Shown here piece after piece: positions 23,999 to 32,684 of a stretch of 41,598 nt of DNA (positions are counted from its first letter, which is position 1; every line of letters starts with the position of its first letter). The position numbers were made by a program, and so were the translations under genes. The stretch comes from Oscillospiraceae bacterium (GTDB lineage Bacteria > Bacillota > Clostridia > Oscillospirales > Acutalibacteraceae): assembly GCA_031280825.1 (NCBI GenBank), contig JAITGE010000020.1:1-41598 (forward strand), given 5' to 3'. The notes beneath the pieces are model-generated. The model saw only the letters and a list, made by a program, of their open reading frames with translations. It had not been told where the DNA came from and ran no database searches.

Positions 23999-24746
23999 CG
24001 GGCAGCCTGTGCGCTGCTCTGTGCTGCTTGCCGCCTATTGCGGCGAAGCGTTTTTGGGTGAGCAGCTGGATTCGATTCTGCCGCAAATGGGCGAGGCGGA
24101 CGAGTTGCTTATTTCGGATGATTCGCCGCCGGGGGAGCGGGCGACCGGAGCCATAGCGGAGCAATATGCTGCAGGGGATGCCCGCGTTCGCATATTGGAG
24201 GGACCGCGTTTGGGTTCGACCACGAAAAACGTCGAATTTTTGCTGACGCAGGCGCGGGGCGAAATTCTTGTTTTGAGCGACCAGGACGATGTTTGGCTGC
24301 CCGGGAAATTGGCGGCGCTTTGTGTTGCGCTGCGCGGCGGCGCTTTGCTGGCGATGCACAACGCCACGCTTGTGGACGGCGAACTTCGGTCGCTGGGCAA
24401 AACGCTTTTTGAGGAGCACAACGCGAAGTCGGGTTTTTTGCGCAATTTTATCCGCAACGGCTATACCGGCTGCTGCATGGCGCTGCACCGGGAACTGCTG
24501 CGCGACGCGCTTCCCTTCCCGCCGCGCATCCCCATGCACGACCAATGGCTGGGCTTGGTCGCCGAACGCAGGGGAAGGGTCGCGTGGATTGACACGCCGC
24601 TGCTGCTCCACCGCCGGCACAACGCGGCACAAACCCTGCACGGCGGCAGCCCGGCGCAAAGGCTCCGCTGGCGGCTGCGGCTGGTGCGGGCGTTCGGGGC
24701 GCGCAGACACGCAAAAGAATTCGGAATTGAGGTGCAAGGCTTTTGA
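23991..24746 (+). CDS. Family 2 glycosyltransferase
   Basis: This 251-residue GT-A fold enzyme has SVLLAAYCGEAFLGEQLDSIL at the start, the nucleotide-binding SDD, and a LSDQDDVWLPGKL motif that holds the metal-binding acidic residues (about 95-107). MHDQWLGLVAE provides the likely catalytic Asp. It resembles rhamnosyltransferase-like enzymes of polysaccharide loci. Donor and acceptor are unknown. It starts inside the end of lysS and its stop overlaps the next gene (TGATG), so it is translated in a coupled series. Confidence 0.88.
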   Translation: MHNGQPVRCSVLLAAYCGEAFLGEQLDSILPQMGEADELLISDDSPPGERATGAIAEQYAAGDARVRILEGPRLGSTTKNVEFLLTQARGEILVLSDQDDVWLPGKLAALCVALRGGALLAMHNATLVDGELRSLGKTLFEEHNAKSGFLRNFIRNGYTGCCMALHRELLRDALPFPPRIPMHDQWLGLVAERRGRVAWIDTPLLLHRRHNAAQTLHGGSPAQRLRWRLRLVRAFGARRHAKEFGIEVQGF

Positions 24747-25603
24747 TGGCAAGGAAATTGGCGCAAGCGGGAACGGATTATACGGTTTCGGGCTGCATTG
24801 TTTTGCACAATAACCGGGCGACGATTGAAAACACCTTGCGCAGCCTGCGGGAATGGACGCGCGGGGTTCTGTTTGATTTGTTTTTGGTGGATAACGACAG
24901 CAAAGACGGCACGCCCGCGCTTGCCGCCGCTGTTTGGCCGGAAGCGGTCTTGGATAAGACAGGCAAAAATCTTGGCTTTGGCGCGGGGCATAACCGCGTT
25001 TTGGGCAAGCTAAAGAGCAAGTACCATGCCATTATCAACCCCGACGTTGTGCTGGATCAGGATGCCATCGCCGCCATGTGCGCTTATATGGACGCACACC
25101 CGGAGGTGGTTTTGCTTTCCCCGCGCATCGTGTTCCCCGGGACGGGCGCGGATCAGATTTTGGGCAAGCGCAATCCGACCCTGCGGTATCTCGTTGCAAG
25201 CCGCGTGCGCGGCAAGGTCTGCGAAAGCGCCCTGCGGGAATACGCCATGCTGAACCGCGATCTTTCGCAGCCCTTTGAGATCGAGAACGCAACGGGCTGT
25301 TTTATGCTTGTGCGCACAGCGGATTTTGAAGCCATCGGCGGGTTTGACGAACGCTACTTCCTCTATTTTGAGGATTGTGACTTGACGCGCAGCCTGGCGC
25401 GGCGCGGCAAGGTGCTCTATTATCCCGGCGCGGTGGTGCAGCACGTTTGGGGGCGCGAGGGCAAAAAGAACCTGCGCCTTGCACTGGTGCAGCTGCAATC
25501 TATGTTTAAATATTTCCACAAATGGAGCTGGGAAATGCGGGACGCGGGTTTGGAAATGCGGAACGCGGGGTGCGGCGTTCCAAATGAAGGGCGCGGGCTT
25601 TGA
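24746..25603 (+). CDS. Family 2 glycosyltransferase (rhamnosyltransferase-like)
   Basis: This 285-residue enzyme has SGCIVLHNNRATIENTL and VDNDSKDGT at the nucleotide site, the NPDVVL segment with its metal-binding residues (about 93-98), and the ATGCFMLVR and GGFDERYFLYFEDCDL blocks characteristic of WbbL/RfbN-type transferases. The last 25 residues contain a tandem duplication (WEMRDAG then LEMRNAG, from a near-perfect 21-22 base repeat at about 25530-25577) that is unlikely to be structural. It probably builds the polymer exported by the following ABC system. Confidence 0.88.
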   Translation: MARKLAQAGTDYTVSGCIVLHNNRATIENTLRSLREWTRGVLFDLFLVDNDSKDGTPALAAAVWPEAVLDKTGKNLGFGAGHNRVLGKLKSKYHAIINPDVVLDQDAIAAMCAYMDAHPEVVLLSPRIVFPGTGADQILGKRNPTLRYLVASRVRGKVCESALREYAMLNRDLSQPFEIENATGCFMLVRTADFEAIGGFDERYFLYFEDCDLTRSLARRGKVLYYPGAVVQHVWGREGKKNLRLALVQLQSMFKYFHKWSWEMRDAGLEMRNAGCGVPNEGRGL

Positions 25604-25630
25604 CCGCAGAGGAAGGAAGGGGATGCCGCG

Positions 25631-26434
25631 ATGTTCCTCCGGGAGCTTTACAATTACCGCCACCTGCTGCGCGAAATCGTGGTGAAGAACATCAAGATCC
25701 AATACCGGCGCTCTGTGCTGGGCGTGTTTTGGACCTTTTTGCAGCCCCTTCTGACCACGTTGGTTCTTGTGGCGATTTTTGGCAAGCTCTTTGGCGGCAA
25801 TGCGCGGGATACCGTGAATTACCCCATCTTTGTGCTGACGGGGCGGTTGCTGTATGAGTTTTTTTCGCAATCCACCAAGCGTGCCATGCGCTCGGTGACG
25901 CTGGCGGCTTCGGTGATCCGCAAGGTCAGGCTGCCCAAGTATATTTATCCGCTGGCCAATGTGATTTCCGTTTTCGTGACCTTTCTGATTTCGCTGATCG
26001 TATTGGTGTGCTTTCTTGTGTTTTTCCTGTTTTGGGGCGACGCGCCGCCGGTGCTGGGCTGGCATGTGCTGCTCACACCCGTGCCGCTGGCGATCCTGTT
26101 TTTGCTGTGCACGGGCGTCGGCTTTATCTTGGCGACGCTGACGGTGTTTTTTAAGGACGTCGAGTATCTTTACGACGTGTTTTGCCTGATCCTGTTTTAC
26201 GCCACGCCGATCATGTATTCCCCGGCGCGGCTGGGCGCGGGCAAATGGACACAGCTTGCCCTGCAAGCCAACCCCTTGTATTCGATTGTGGAAATGTTCC
26301 GCGATTGCGTATTGCGCGGGCGGCTGCTCAACCCGCATCATTTGCTTTATGCGCTTGGCTTTTCGTTGGTGACGCTGGCGCTTGGCGGGCTGCTCTTTTG
26401 GCGGAAGCAGGAAAAATTCATTCTGCATTTATAA
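25631..26434 (+). CDS. ABC-2 type polysaccharide export permease
   Basis: This 267-residue membrane protein of the TagG/Wzm family starts with ELYNYRHLLREIVVKNIKIQYRRSVLG, the amphipathic interface segment, followed by six predicted membrane helices. The ATPMYSP-like ATPIMYSP motif and the NPLYSIVEMFRDCVL stretch near the end are typical. It would pair with the ATPase encoded 15 bases downstream to flip a lipid-linked wall polymer. GGAAGGGG lies before the ATG. Confidence 0.9.
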   Translation: MFLRELYNYRHLLREIVVKNIKIQYRRSVLGVFWTFLQPLLTTLVLVAIFGKLFGGNARDTVNYPIFVLTGRLLYEFFSQSTKRAMRSVTLAASVIRKVRLPKYIYPLANVISVFVTFLISLIVLVCFLVFFLFWGDAPPVLGWHVLLTPVPLAILFLLCTGVGFILATLTVFFKDVEYLYDVFCLILFYATPIMYSPARLGAGKWTQLALQANPLYSIVEMFRDCVLRGRLLNPHHLLYALGFSLVTLALGGLLFWRKQEKFILHL

Positions 26435-26449
26435 GAAAGGATGGCGAAT

Positions 26450-27199
26450 ATGCCCGATGTGCAAGCCCCCGCTATCCTTGCCGAGCGTGTGGGGATGCGG
26501 TTTCGCATGAGCCGCGAAAAGGTGGATAACCTAAAGGAGTACGTCATCCGCGCGGTGCGGCGCGATTTGCAGTATAACGCGTTTTGGGCGTTGCGCGAGG
26601 TCAGCTTCCGGGTGGAAAAGGGGGAGCGGCTGGGTGTGCTGGGCTTTAACGGCGCGGGCAAGAGCACCCTGCTGAAGCTGGTTGCCGGCGTGATGCGTCC
26701 TACGGAGGGCAGGGTGGAGGTGCGCGGCAGCATCGCGCCGTTGCTGGAGCTGGGCGCGGGCTTTGACATGAACTATACCGGTCGCGAGAACGTTTTCCTC
26801 TATGGCGCGACCATGGGGTATTCGCGCAAATATATGCAGACGCATTACGATGAAATCGTGGAATTCAGCGAGCTGAAGGCTTTCATGGAGCAGCAGGTGA
26901 AGGATTATTCCTCCGGGATGCGGGCGCGGCTGGGTTTTTCGATCGCCACGGCGGTTGAACCCGAGGTGCTCATCCTCGATGAGGTTCTGAGCGTCGGCGA
27001 CGCGCGTTTTCAGCAAAAGAGCCAGAAGCGCGTGCAGGGGATGTTTGACCGGGGCGTGACGGTGCTGTTCGTTTCCCACAACACCGCGCAGGTGCGCGCG
27101 CTGTGCGACAAGGCGATTCTGCTGGAAAAAGGGCGGCTCATCGCCCGGGGCAGCGCGGACGAGGTCTGCGGCGTTTATGAGAAGATGGTTAAGAGATAG
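26450..27199 (+). CDS. ABC transporter ATPase for polysaccharide or teichoic-acid export
   Basis: This 249-residue TagH/Wzt-type ATPase has Walker A GFNGAGKST (about 61-69), signature YSSGMRARL, Walker B VLILDEVLSVGD and the switch His in VSHNTAQV. The protein begins with the beta-strand VGMRFRMSREKVDNLKEYV seen in teichoic-acid exporters and lacks the C-terminal carbohydrate-binding domain of Wzt. The ATG at 26450 suits the AAAGGATGG site better than the ATG at 26441. It may serve both permeases in this locus. Confidence 0.92.
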   Translation: MPDVQAPAILAERVGMRFRMSREKVDNLKEYVIRAVRRDLQYNAFWALREVSFRVEKGERLGVLGFNGAGKSTLLKLVAGVMRPTEGRVEVRGSIAPLLELGAGFDMNYTGRENVFLYGATMGYSRKYMQTHYDEIVEFSELKAFMEQQVKDYSSGMRARLGFSIATAVEPEVLILDEVLSVGDARFQQKSQKRVQGMFDRGVTVLFVSHNTAQVRALCDKAILLEKGRLIARGSADEVCGVYEKMVKR

Positions 27200-27259
27200 T
27201 AGCTGCACCCGCGTCCGAAGTTGTGTTCCCAATCCTAAATTCCAACGGGGGGTGTTCAT

Positions 27260-27961
27260 ATGATTCTTGCGGCAATTCTGGCCGGCGGCACGGGGACGCG
27301 CTTTGGCAGCGCGAGCATGCCCAAGCAGTTTTTGGAGCTGGGCAGCAAGCCCATCCTGGTGCATACGGTCGAAAAATTTTTGGTGCACCCGGCAGTGGAG
27401 CATGTGGCTGTACTCACGCCGCGCGCGTGGCTGAGCCACAGTGAAAGCATCCTTGCCGCCGCCTGCGGCGCGGACGCCGCCGTCACGGTGCTTGAGGGCG
27501 GCGAAACGCGCAACGGCACACTGCGCCGCGCGCTTGATTTTGTTGAAGAGCGCTTCGGCAAGGAGCAGGCGCATACCCTGCTCACGCACGACGCCGTGCG
27601 CCCCTTCGTTACCCACCGCATCATCAGCGATAATATTGAAGCCGCGCAAACGCATGGCGCATGCGACACAGTCATCGCCGCCACGGATACGATCGTGGAA
27701 AGCGAGGACGGCAGATTTATCAGCTCCATCCCGGAGCGTCGCCGGATGTTTCAGGGGCAAACCCCGCAGAGCTTTGACGCGAAAAAGCTGCGCCGGCTGA
27801 TGGATAGCCTAAGCCCCGCGGAAGAAACGGCGCTGACGGACGCGTGCAAAATCTTTGCGCTGCGCGGTGAGCCTGTGGCGCTGGTCAACGGCGAAACGAA
27901 TAACATTAAAATCACCTACCCTTATGATTTGCAGGTTGCGCAAACGCTTTTGGGCGATTAG
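27260..27961 (+). CDS. tarI: Ribitol-5-phosphate cytidylyltransferase (TarI-like)
   Basis: This 233-residue IspD/TarI-family enzyme would make CDP-ribitol from CTP and ribitol-5-phosphate. AILAGGTGTRFGS with the downstream PKQFLEL forms the CTP site, and THDAVRPFV and NIKITYPYDL are conserved family blocks. IspD is the alternative, but a TarJ-like reductase follows at once, which favours TarI. The GGGGGGTG site precedes the ATG. Confidence 0.85.
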   Translation: MILAAILAGGTGTRFGSASMPKQFLELGSKPILVHTVEKFLVHPAVEHVAVLTPRAWLSHSESILAAACGADAAVTVLEGGETRNGTLRRALDFVEERFGKEQAHTLLTHDAVRPFVTHRIISDNIEAAQTHGACDTVIAATDTIVESEDGRFISSIPERRRMFQGQTPQSFDAKKLRRLMDSLSPAEETALTDACKIFALRGEPVALVNGETNNIKITYPYDLQVAQTLLGD

Positions 27962-27984
27962 CGGATGAAGAAAAGGTTGTTGTT

Positions 27985-29019
27985 ATGATTGCGACGGTAT
28001 ACCGGTTAACCGCACCCGGCATGATTGAGCCGTGCTGCCGCGAGCTTTCCCCGGCGGCGGGCGGCGTTTTGCTGCGCCCGTTCCGGCTCTCGGTCTGCCG
28101 TGCCGACCAGCGGTATTACCAGGGGCAGCGCTCGCCCGAGGCGCTCAAGGCAAAGCTGCCCATGGCGCTGCTCCACGAATGCTGCGCCGAGGTGATTTGC
28201 GACCCAAGCGGGCAATACCGGCGCGGGGAGCTGGTCGTCCCCGTGCCCAACCTTCCCGCTGAAGCCGATCCCTTCATTGCGGAGAATTATTTGTTCAGCA
28301 GCCGTTTCCGTTCCAGCGGCTATGACGGTTATTTGCAGGAATACTTCATGGAAGACCCCGCGCGGTTGGTGCGCGCGCCCAAAGGGGTCAAGCCGGAGGT
28401 TTGCGCGTTCCTGGAGCTGGTGAGCGTTTCGATGCACGCCATCCGCCGCTTTGAGGGCATCGCCCACAACCGGCGGGAGCGCCTTGCCGTTTGGGGCGAC
28501 GGCAATCTGGGGTATATCACCGCGCTGCTGCTGCGGGCAATGTACCCGAAAGCGAGGCTGCTTGTTTTGGGGACGGTGGCGGCGAAGCTGGCGCTGTTTT
28601 CGTTTGCGGACCGCGCGCTTTTGGTGGATGACCTGCGCGCAGGCGCAAGGGAAACCCTATGCGATCACGCCTTTGAATGTGTCGGTGGCGGTGGCTGCCA
28701 GCCGGCGATCAACCAGATGATCGACGTGATTGCGCCGGAAGGCACGATGGCGCTGCTTGGCGTGAGCGAAAACCTGGTGGGCTTGAACACGCGCATGGTG
28801 CTGGAAAAAGGCTTGCGGCTGTTTGGCTCCTCCCGCTCGGGGCTGGCTGATTTTCAGCAAACGGCGGCGCTCCTAGCGCAAAGTCCGCGCCTGGCGGCGG
28901 CGCTGGAGCAGCTCGTCGGCGAAATCGTCCCGATCCGCGCGGTGGCGGATATTCACACCGCGTTCCGCGTGGATGCGCAGCATTCCTTTGGCAAAACGGT
29001 GCTGTCGTTCTTAATTTAA
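27985..29019 (+). CDS. tarJ: Ribulose-5-phosphate reductase (TarJ-like)
   Basis: This 344-residue medium-chain dehydrogenase reduces ribulose-5-phosphate to ribitol-5-phosphate with NADPH. The first half has the zinc-binding region (SVCRADQRYYQG, LLHECCAEV) and GYDGYLQEYFM. The second half has the Rossmann motif VWGDGNLGYITALLL. It supplies the TarI substrate, so the pair forms a CDP-ribitol module. The stretch after the Rossmann motif (FECVGGGGCQPAINQMID) agrees with TarJ/BcsJ proteins. Confidence 0.83.
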   Translation: MIATVYRLTAPGMIEPCCRELSPAAGGVLLRPFRLSVCRADQRYYQGQRSPEALKAKLPMALLHECCAEVICDPSGQYRRGELVVPVPNLPAEADPFIAENYLFSSRFRSSGYDGYLQEYFMEDPARLVRAPKGVKPEVCAFLELVSVSMHAIRRFEGIAHNRRERLAVWGDGNLGYITALLLRAMYPKARLLVLGTVAAKLALFSFADRALLVDDLRAGARETLCDHAFECVGGGGCQPAINQMIDVIAPEGTMALLGVSENLVGLNTRMVLEKGLRLFGSSRSGLADFQQTAALLAQSPRLAAALEQLVGEIVPIRAVADIHTAFRVDAQHSFGKTVLSFLI

Positions 29020-29049
29020 CGGCAACGTCCTAAAAAAGGGGGATCGCAC

Positions 29050-30551
29050 ATGTCGCCGCGCAAAGAGGACAATCCAGGCACGCCCGCGCAGGTCAAATAT
29101 GTTCCGAACAAGGAGTTTTTGACCTTCCTTGCCTGCGCCTTCTTTTTCACAACCATGCAGGGCGTTGCGGGCAATTACCGCCGCAGTTACTTAGTGGATA
29201 CGCTTTTGTTGGATGAAAACGCCGTTTCTGCCATCAGCACGGTCACTGCGGCGGTCAGCTTTGCGCTTTCGTTCTTCTTCGCGATGCTGGTGGATCGCGC
29301 GCCCAAGCCGGGTAAGGATAAATTTCGCCCGCTGGTGTGGCTTTCCGCTATCCCCGCCGGCATTTTCGCGGTGCTGATGTTCTGGACGCCGGGCATTTTC
29401 AGCGAGCTTTCCATTGTGCTCATGATCGCCTACCAGTGCGTCGTTGTGGTTGCGTATAACGCCTCCTGCTATTTTGCGGGCGTCTTTTCGCACATTGCCG
29501 CGGTCATCACGCCGGAGCTACGTGAGCGCGATAAAATCATGAGCTTTCGCAGCATTGCCAGCGCCGTCGGCAATTCCGCGCCGCTGGTCGTCGTCGCCGT
29601 GCTGGGGCTACTCAAGGCAAATCCCGCGCACCCGAACCGCCCCATGCAAGCTCCGCCGGGCTTTGGCTCGTGTCGGCGGCGCTGTGCGCGGCGGTCAGTT
29701 CCCTGACGCTGATGCTGGGCATGCGGCAAATCAAGGAACGCATCGCCTACAGCCCAAAACGCGTGCAGCCCTTGGCGGGCTTTGCGGAGGTGCTCAAAAA
29801 CCGTTATGCGCTGGCGATGATCGTAAGTGAATTCTTAAAAAGCTTCCGCCGCATCGCCAGCTATATGGGTACGTTCCTGGCAGCCGCGCTGCTGGGGGAT
29901 CCCACCAAGTTTTTGCTGCTTGGTCTGCCCACCGGCATTGGTACGGCCGTGGGGATGCTGGCGATCAACCTGCTGCTCAAGCGTTTTAACAGCAAGCAGC
30001 TTTACATTGCTTCGGGGGTGTATTCCCTTCTCTCCAACGCCTGCGCGTTCGGCGCGGGCTACATGAGCTTCACGCGCGGCGGCGCCGCCTGGCAGGCTGC
30101 GTTCATTGCCCTGCTCTTCCTTGTGGGGCTGCAGTACGGCGCCTCCAATTTGCTGCCGGATATGTTCAAAGCCGATATTTGCGAGGATCTTGAGCTGCAC
30201 ACCCGCAAGCGTTTGGACGCCAGCCTGGCTTTTGTGATAACCATTGGCAGCTTTCTGGGCGGCTTGCTTGTCGAAGGGCTTTGGTCGCAGATTCTCTACG
30301 GCGGCGGTAGGATCAATTTCATCCAGTATAAGCCGCCGGTGGAGGATGTATATCTGGAGCAGACGCTCAGCACAAAAATCGCGCTTTTGGCGGTCTATAC
30401 CCTGGGGCAGGGCTGTTTTATGCTTTTGGGTTCGCTGCCGTTTCTCCTTTACCGCCTGACAGGCGCGCGCAAGGCGGAAATCCACAGGCGCGTTTTGCTG
30501 CAAAGGGAAGCCATTGCGGCGGAGCGGGAAATTGTGAAAACGGAAGGGTAG
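29050..30551 (+). pseudogene. GPH/MFS-type transporter, interrupted by a frameshift
   Basis: Two overlapping frames read as one transporter. Frame one (29050-29706) gives helices 1 to about 6, then turns to nonsense after KANPAHP. The second frame picks up with SAGLWLVSAALCAAV near 29650 and continues to 30551 with the remaining helices. The offset equals one missing base around 29635-29665, near CCGCCCC. It could be a real mutation, a sequencing error in the C run, or rarely programmed shifting. It lies inside the wall-polymer operon, 4 bases before the second permease, and belongs to the same broad family as the gene at 20256-21779. Confidence 0.8.
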
Positions 30552-30555
30552 GCAA

Positions 30556-31452
30556 ATGGCAGGCAGCGCAACGCAAAAGGAGTCCGTCGCCGTGATTGTC
30601 GCCGGCGGGCGTAACTTGCAATACTGGAAGGATCTCTGGCAATATCGCGGCTTGGTTTGGAACATGACGGCACGGGATTTTATTGTGCGTTACAAGCAGA
30701 CGGTCATTGGTGTGGCCTGGAGCGTGATCAACCCGCTGTTCAACATGCTGATCTCCACCTTGCTTTTCGGCGTGCTGGCGGGCTTTGGCGCGGGCATTTC
30801 GATCCCGTATAATGTTTGCGTTTATGTGGGTGGCATCCCGTGGGCACTGTTCGCGCGCTGTTTTACCCAAGGCAGCAACGTGTTCCTTTCCGGCGCGGAG
30901 CTGATGAAGAAGCTTTACTTCCCGCGCCTTGCCATGCCTCTGAGCGCGATGCTTTCCGCCATGCTGGATACCGCGATTTCGGTTCTGCTGTTCTTTGCCC
31001 TGCTGGGGTTCAACGCCCTGCGCGGCGCGCCCTATTTCCCGCCGTTGCGAATGCTGCTTGGGCTGCCGCTACTGTTGCCCGTCGCTTTGACGGCAATGTT
31101 CCTGGGGTTGTTTGTCGGCTCTTTCATCATTCGCTGGCGTGATTTGAACTTTGTGATACCGCCGTTTTTGCAGATCGCGCAATATCTTTCCCCCGTGGCA
31201 TATACCATGCAGGATTTGCAAGGGCGTCTTCCGGACGGCGGCTCAGCGCTTTCCGCCATTATCCGTCTTGCCTTTCGCCTGAACCCGGCTTCGGGCTTTA
31301 TCAGCGCCTTTAAGTGGGCGTTTTTGAACGACCCCGCCTTTGCTTTTGATCCGAAGCAGCTGCTGGTTGGGTTTGCGTGGCTGCTGCTCGCGGCGGTCGC
31401 CGGCGTCCGGCGCTTCCGCAGGGCGGAGCGATCCTTTGTGGATTTGATCTAG
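30556..31452 (+). CDS. Second ABC-2 type polysaccharide export permease
   Basis: This 298-residue protein is a longer relative of the 25631 permease. LWQYRGLVWNMTARDFIVRYKQTVIGVAWSVINP is the interface segment (stretches of it are family-typical), followed by about six membrane helices, with LSPVAYTM and NPASGFISAFKW near the C-terminus. No second ATPase is in the window, so it may share the 26450 ATPase, perhaps as a heterodimer partner, or be a duplicate for another substrate. It starts 4 bases after the MFS stop and is convergent with the LCP gene. Confidence 0.88.
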   Translation: MAGSATQKESVAVIVAGGRNLQYWKDLWQYRGLVWNMTARDFIVRYKQTVIGVAWSVINPLFNMLISTLLFGVLAGFGAGISIPYNVCVYVGGIPWALFARCFTQGSNVFLSGAELMKKLYFPRLAMPLSAMLSAMLDTAISVLLFFALLGFNALRGAPYFPPLRMLLGLPLLLPVALTAMFLGLFVGSFIIRWRDLNFVIPPFLQIAQYLSPVAYTMQDLQGRLPDGGSALSAIIRLAFRLNPASGFISAFKWAFLNDPAFAFDPKQLLVGFAWLLLAAVAGVRRFRRAERSFVDLI

Positions 31453-31459
31453 GGCGTCG

Positions 31460-32488
31460 TCAAGACTCCTGCGGCAGCAGCCCGGGGTAGAGCAGCGCGT
31501 GTATGCCTTCGCGCACCTCCTGCCAATCGAGCAGGATGACCTCCGTTTCATCCACAAGCGTTAAGCCCATCGGCTTCTTAGGGATAATCGCTTCACGGAA
31601 GCTGTAGCCGGCATACCGCAGCAGACCGAGCAGTTCAAAGCTGCCCATATCCGTCGTGACCAGCGGCAGAATGGCGTTCACGCACCGGCGCGCCTGCTCC
31701 GGCTTGATGCGCCGCGCCTTTTCGCCGATTTGCAGCAAAATATTGCGCTGGCGCTGCGTGCGCGCGCGATCCGAATCAAAATAGCGCAGGCGGGCGTATG
31801 CCAGCGCCTCGGCGCCGTTTAGCTCATAGGCGCCGGGACCGTCGGTGAAGGTGGAAAACGCGCTGTGCATCGCGTCATACTCCTCCTGCGAAAGCGTAAC
31901 GCTGACCCCGCCGAGGATATTGATCAGCCGCTCAAAGCCCGCAAAATTGACCGTCATATAGCGGTCAACGCGGATGCGGTAGTTGTCCTCAACGCATTGC
32001 ACCATATACTCCGGTCCGCCATAGGCGTGGGCGGCGTTGATGCGCCCGTTGGGGCGCCCCGGCAGGGTGACGTAGGTTGCCCGGGAAATCGAAACCAGGC
32101 TGACGCGACGGGTTTGCTTGTTTGCCGAAACTAGCAGCATCGCATCTGTGCGGGAATACGTCCGCCCGCCGGTTTCCTCCTCGCCGTAATCCAGACCGGT
32201 CAACAGGACGTTGTATACATCCGGGTGCGACCACATGACGTTCGCGAGGTTGGCGCGGATACCGGCGTCCGCTTCGGCAAAAGCCTCCTCCTGCCCGGTC
32301 GTGTCCAGGGCTTCCTCCGCGATCGGTATGCCGTCCGGCGGCGTATGGTTGACCTTGCTCAGTTGCACCAGCACAAAAACAGGCGGCGTGCCCAGCAGCA
32401 GCAGCAAGGCAAGGGCGGCGCAGAGCAGCTTCACCCAGCGCGGCACGGCGCGCCGCGGGTCGCGCGGGCGGTGTGGTAAGCGCTTCAT
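31460..32488 (-). CDS. LytR-CpsA-Psr (LCP) family wall-polymer ligase
   Basis: This 342-residue protein transfers lipid-linked polymers onto peptidoglycan. A basic N-terminus and one membrane helix (about 17-45) anchor it. The outside LCP domain (about 90-300) has YSRTDAMLLVSANKQTRRVSL, SISR..YV, GRINAAHAYGG and LRYFDSDRARTQRQRNIL, which hold the conserved Arg and Asp of the pyrophosphate/Mg site. AGGAGG lies before the ATG. It is convergent with the polymer exporter genes by 7 bases and most likely handles their product. Confidence 0.92.
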   Translation of the reverse strand: MKRLPHRPRDPRRAVPRWVKLLCAALALLLLLGTPPVFVLVQLSKVNHTPPDGIPIAEEALDTTGQEEAFAEADAGIRANLANVMWSHPDVYNVLLTGLDYGEEETGGRTYSRTDAMLLVSANKQTRRVSLVSISRATYVTLPGRPNGRINAAHAYGGPEYMVQCVEDNYRIRVDRYMTVNFAGFERLINILGGVSVTLSQEEYDAMHSAFSTFTDGPGAYELNGAEALAYARLRYFDSDRARTQRQRNILLQIGEKARRIKPEQARRCVNAILPLVTTDMGSFELLGLLRYAGYSFREAIIPKKPMGLTLVDETEVILLDWQEVREGIHALLYPGLLPQES

Positions 32489-32632
32489 AAAAATCCTCCT
32501 AAGGCTTGTATTTGTGAAAGATATTTCATTGGCAGTTTACTTGCTTCTTCATCTTCACCCGACCGTTCGGCAAGCGCACTCCATACAACGCGTCGCCAGC
32601 CCGCAATATGGGGTTTCAATGATAGAGTAAAG
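32489..32632. other. Leader region of the LCP gene
   Basis: About 145 bases with no ORF I can support. It should contain the LCP promoter on the minus strand, but I found only weak boxes. No repeat or riboswitch was recognised. Confidence 0.3.
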
Positions 32633-32657
32633 GGAGCGGTTCCAAGTGAACCGCCCC
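32633..32657 (-). terminator. Hairpin terminator after the protease gene
   Basis: On the minus strand GGGGCGGTTC pairs with GAACCGCTCC (10 bp, one G-T) across a 5-base loop, followed by CCTTTAC. It lies about 28 bases after the protease stop. The T run is short. Confidence 0.55.
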
Positions 32658-32684
32658 GACGTTTTTCAGCAAAAGGTCTTGGAA

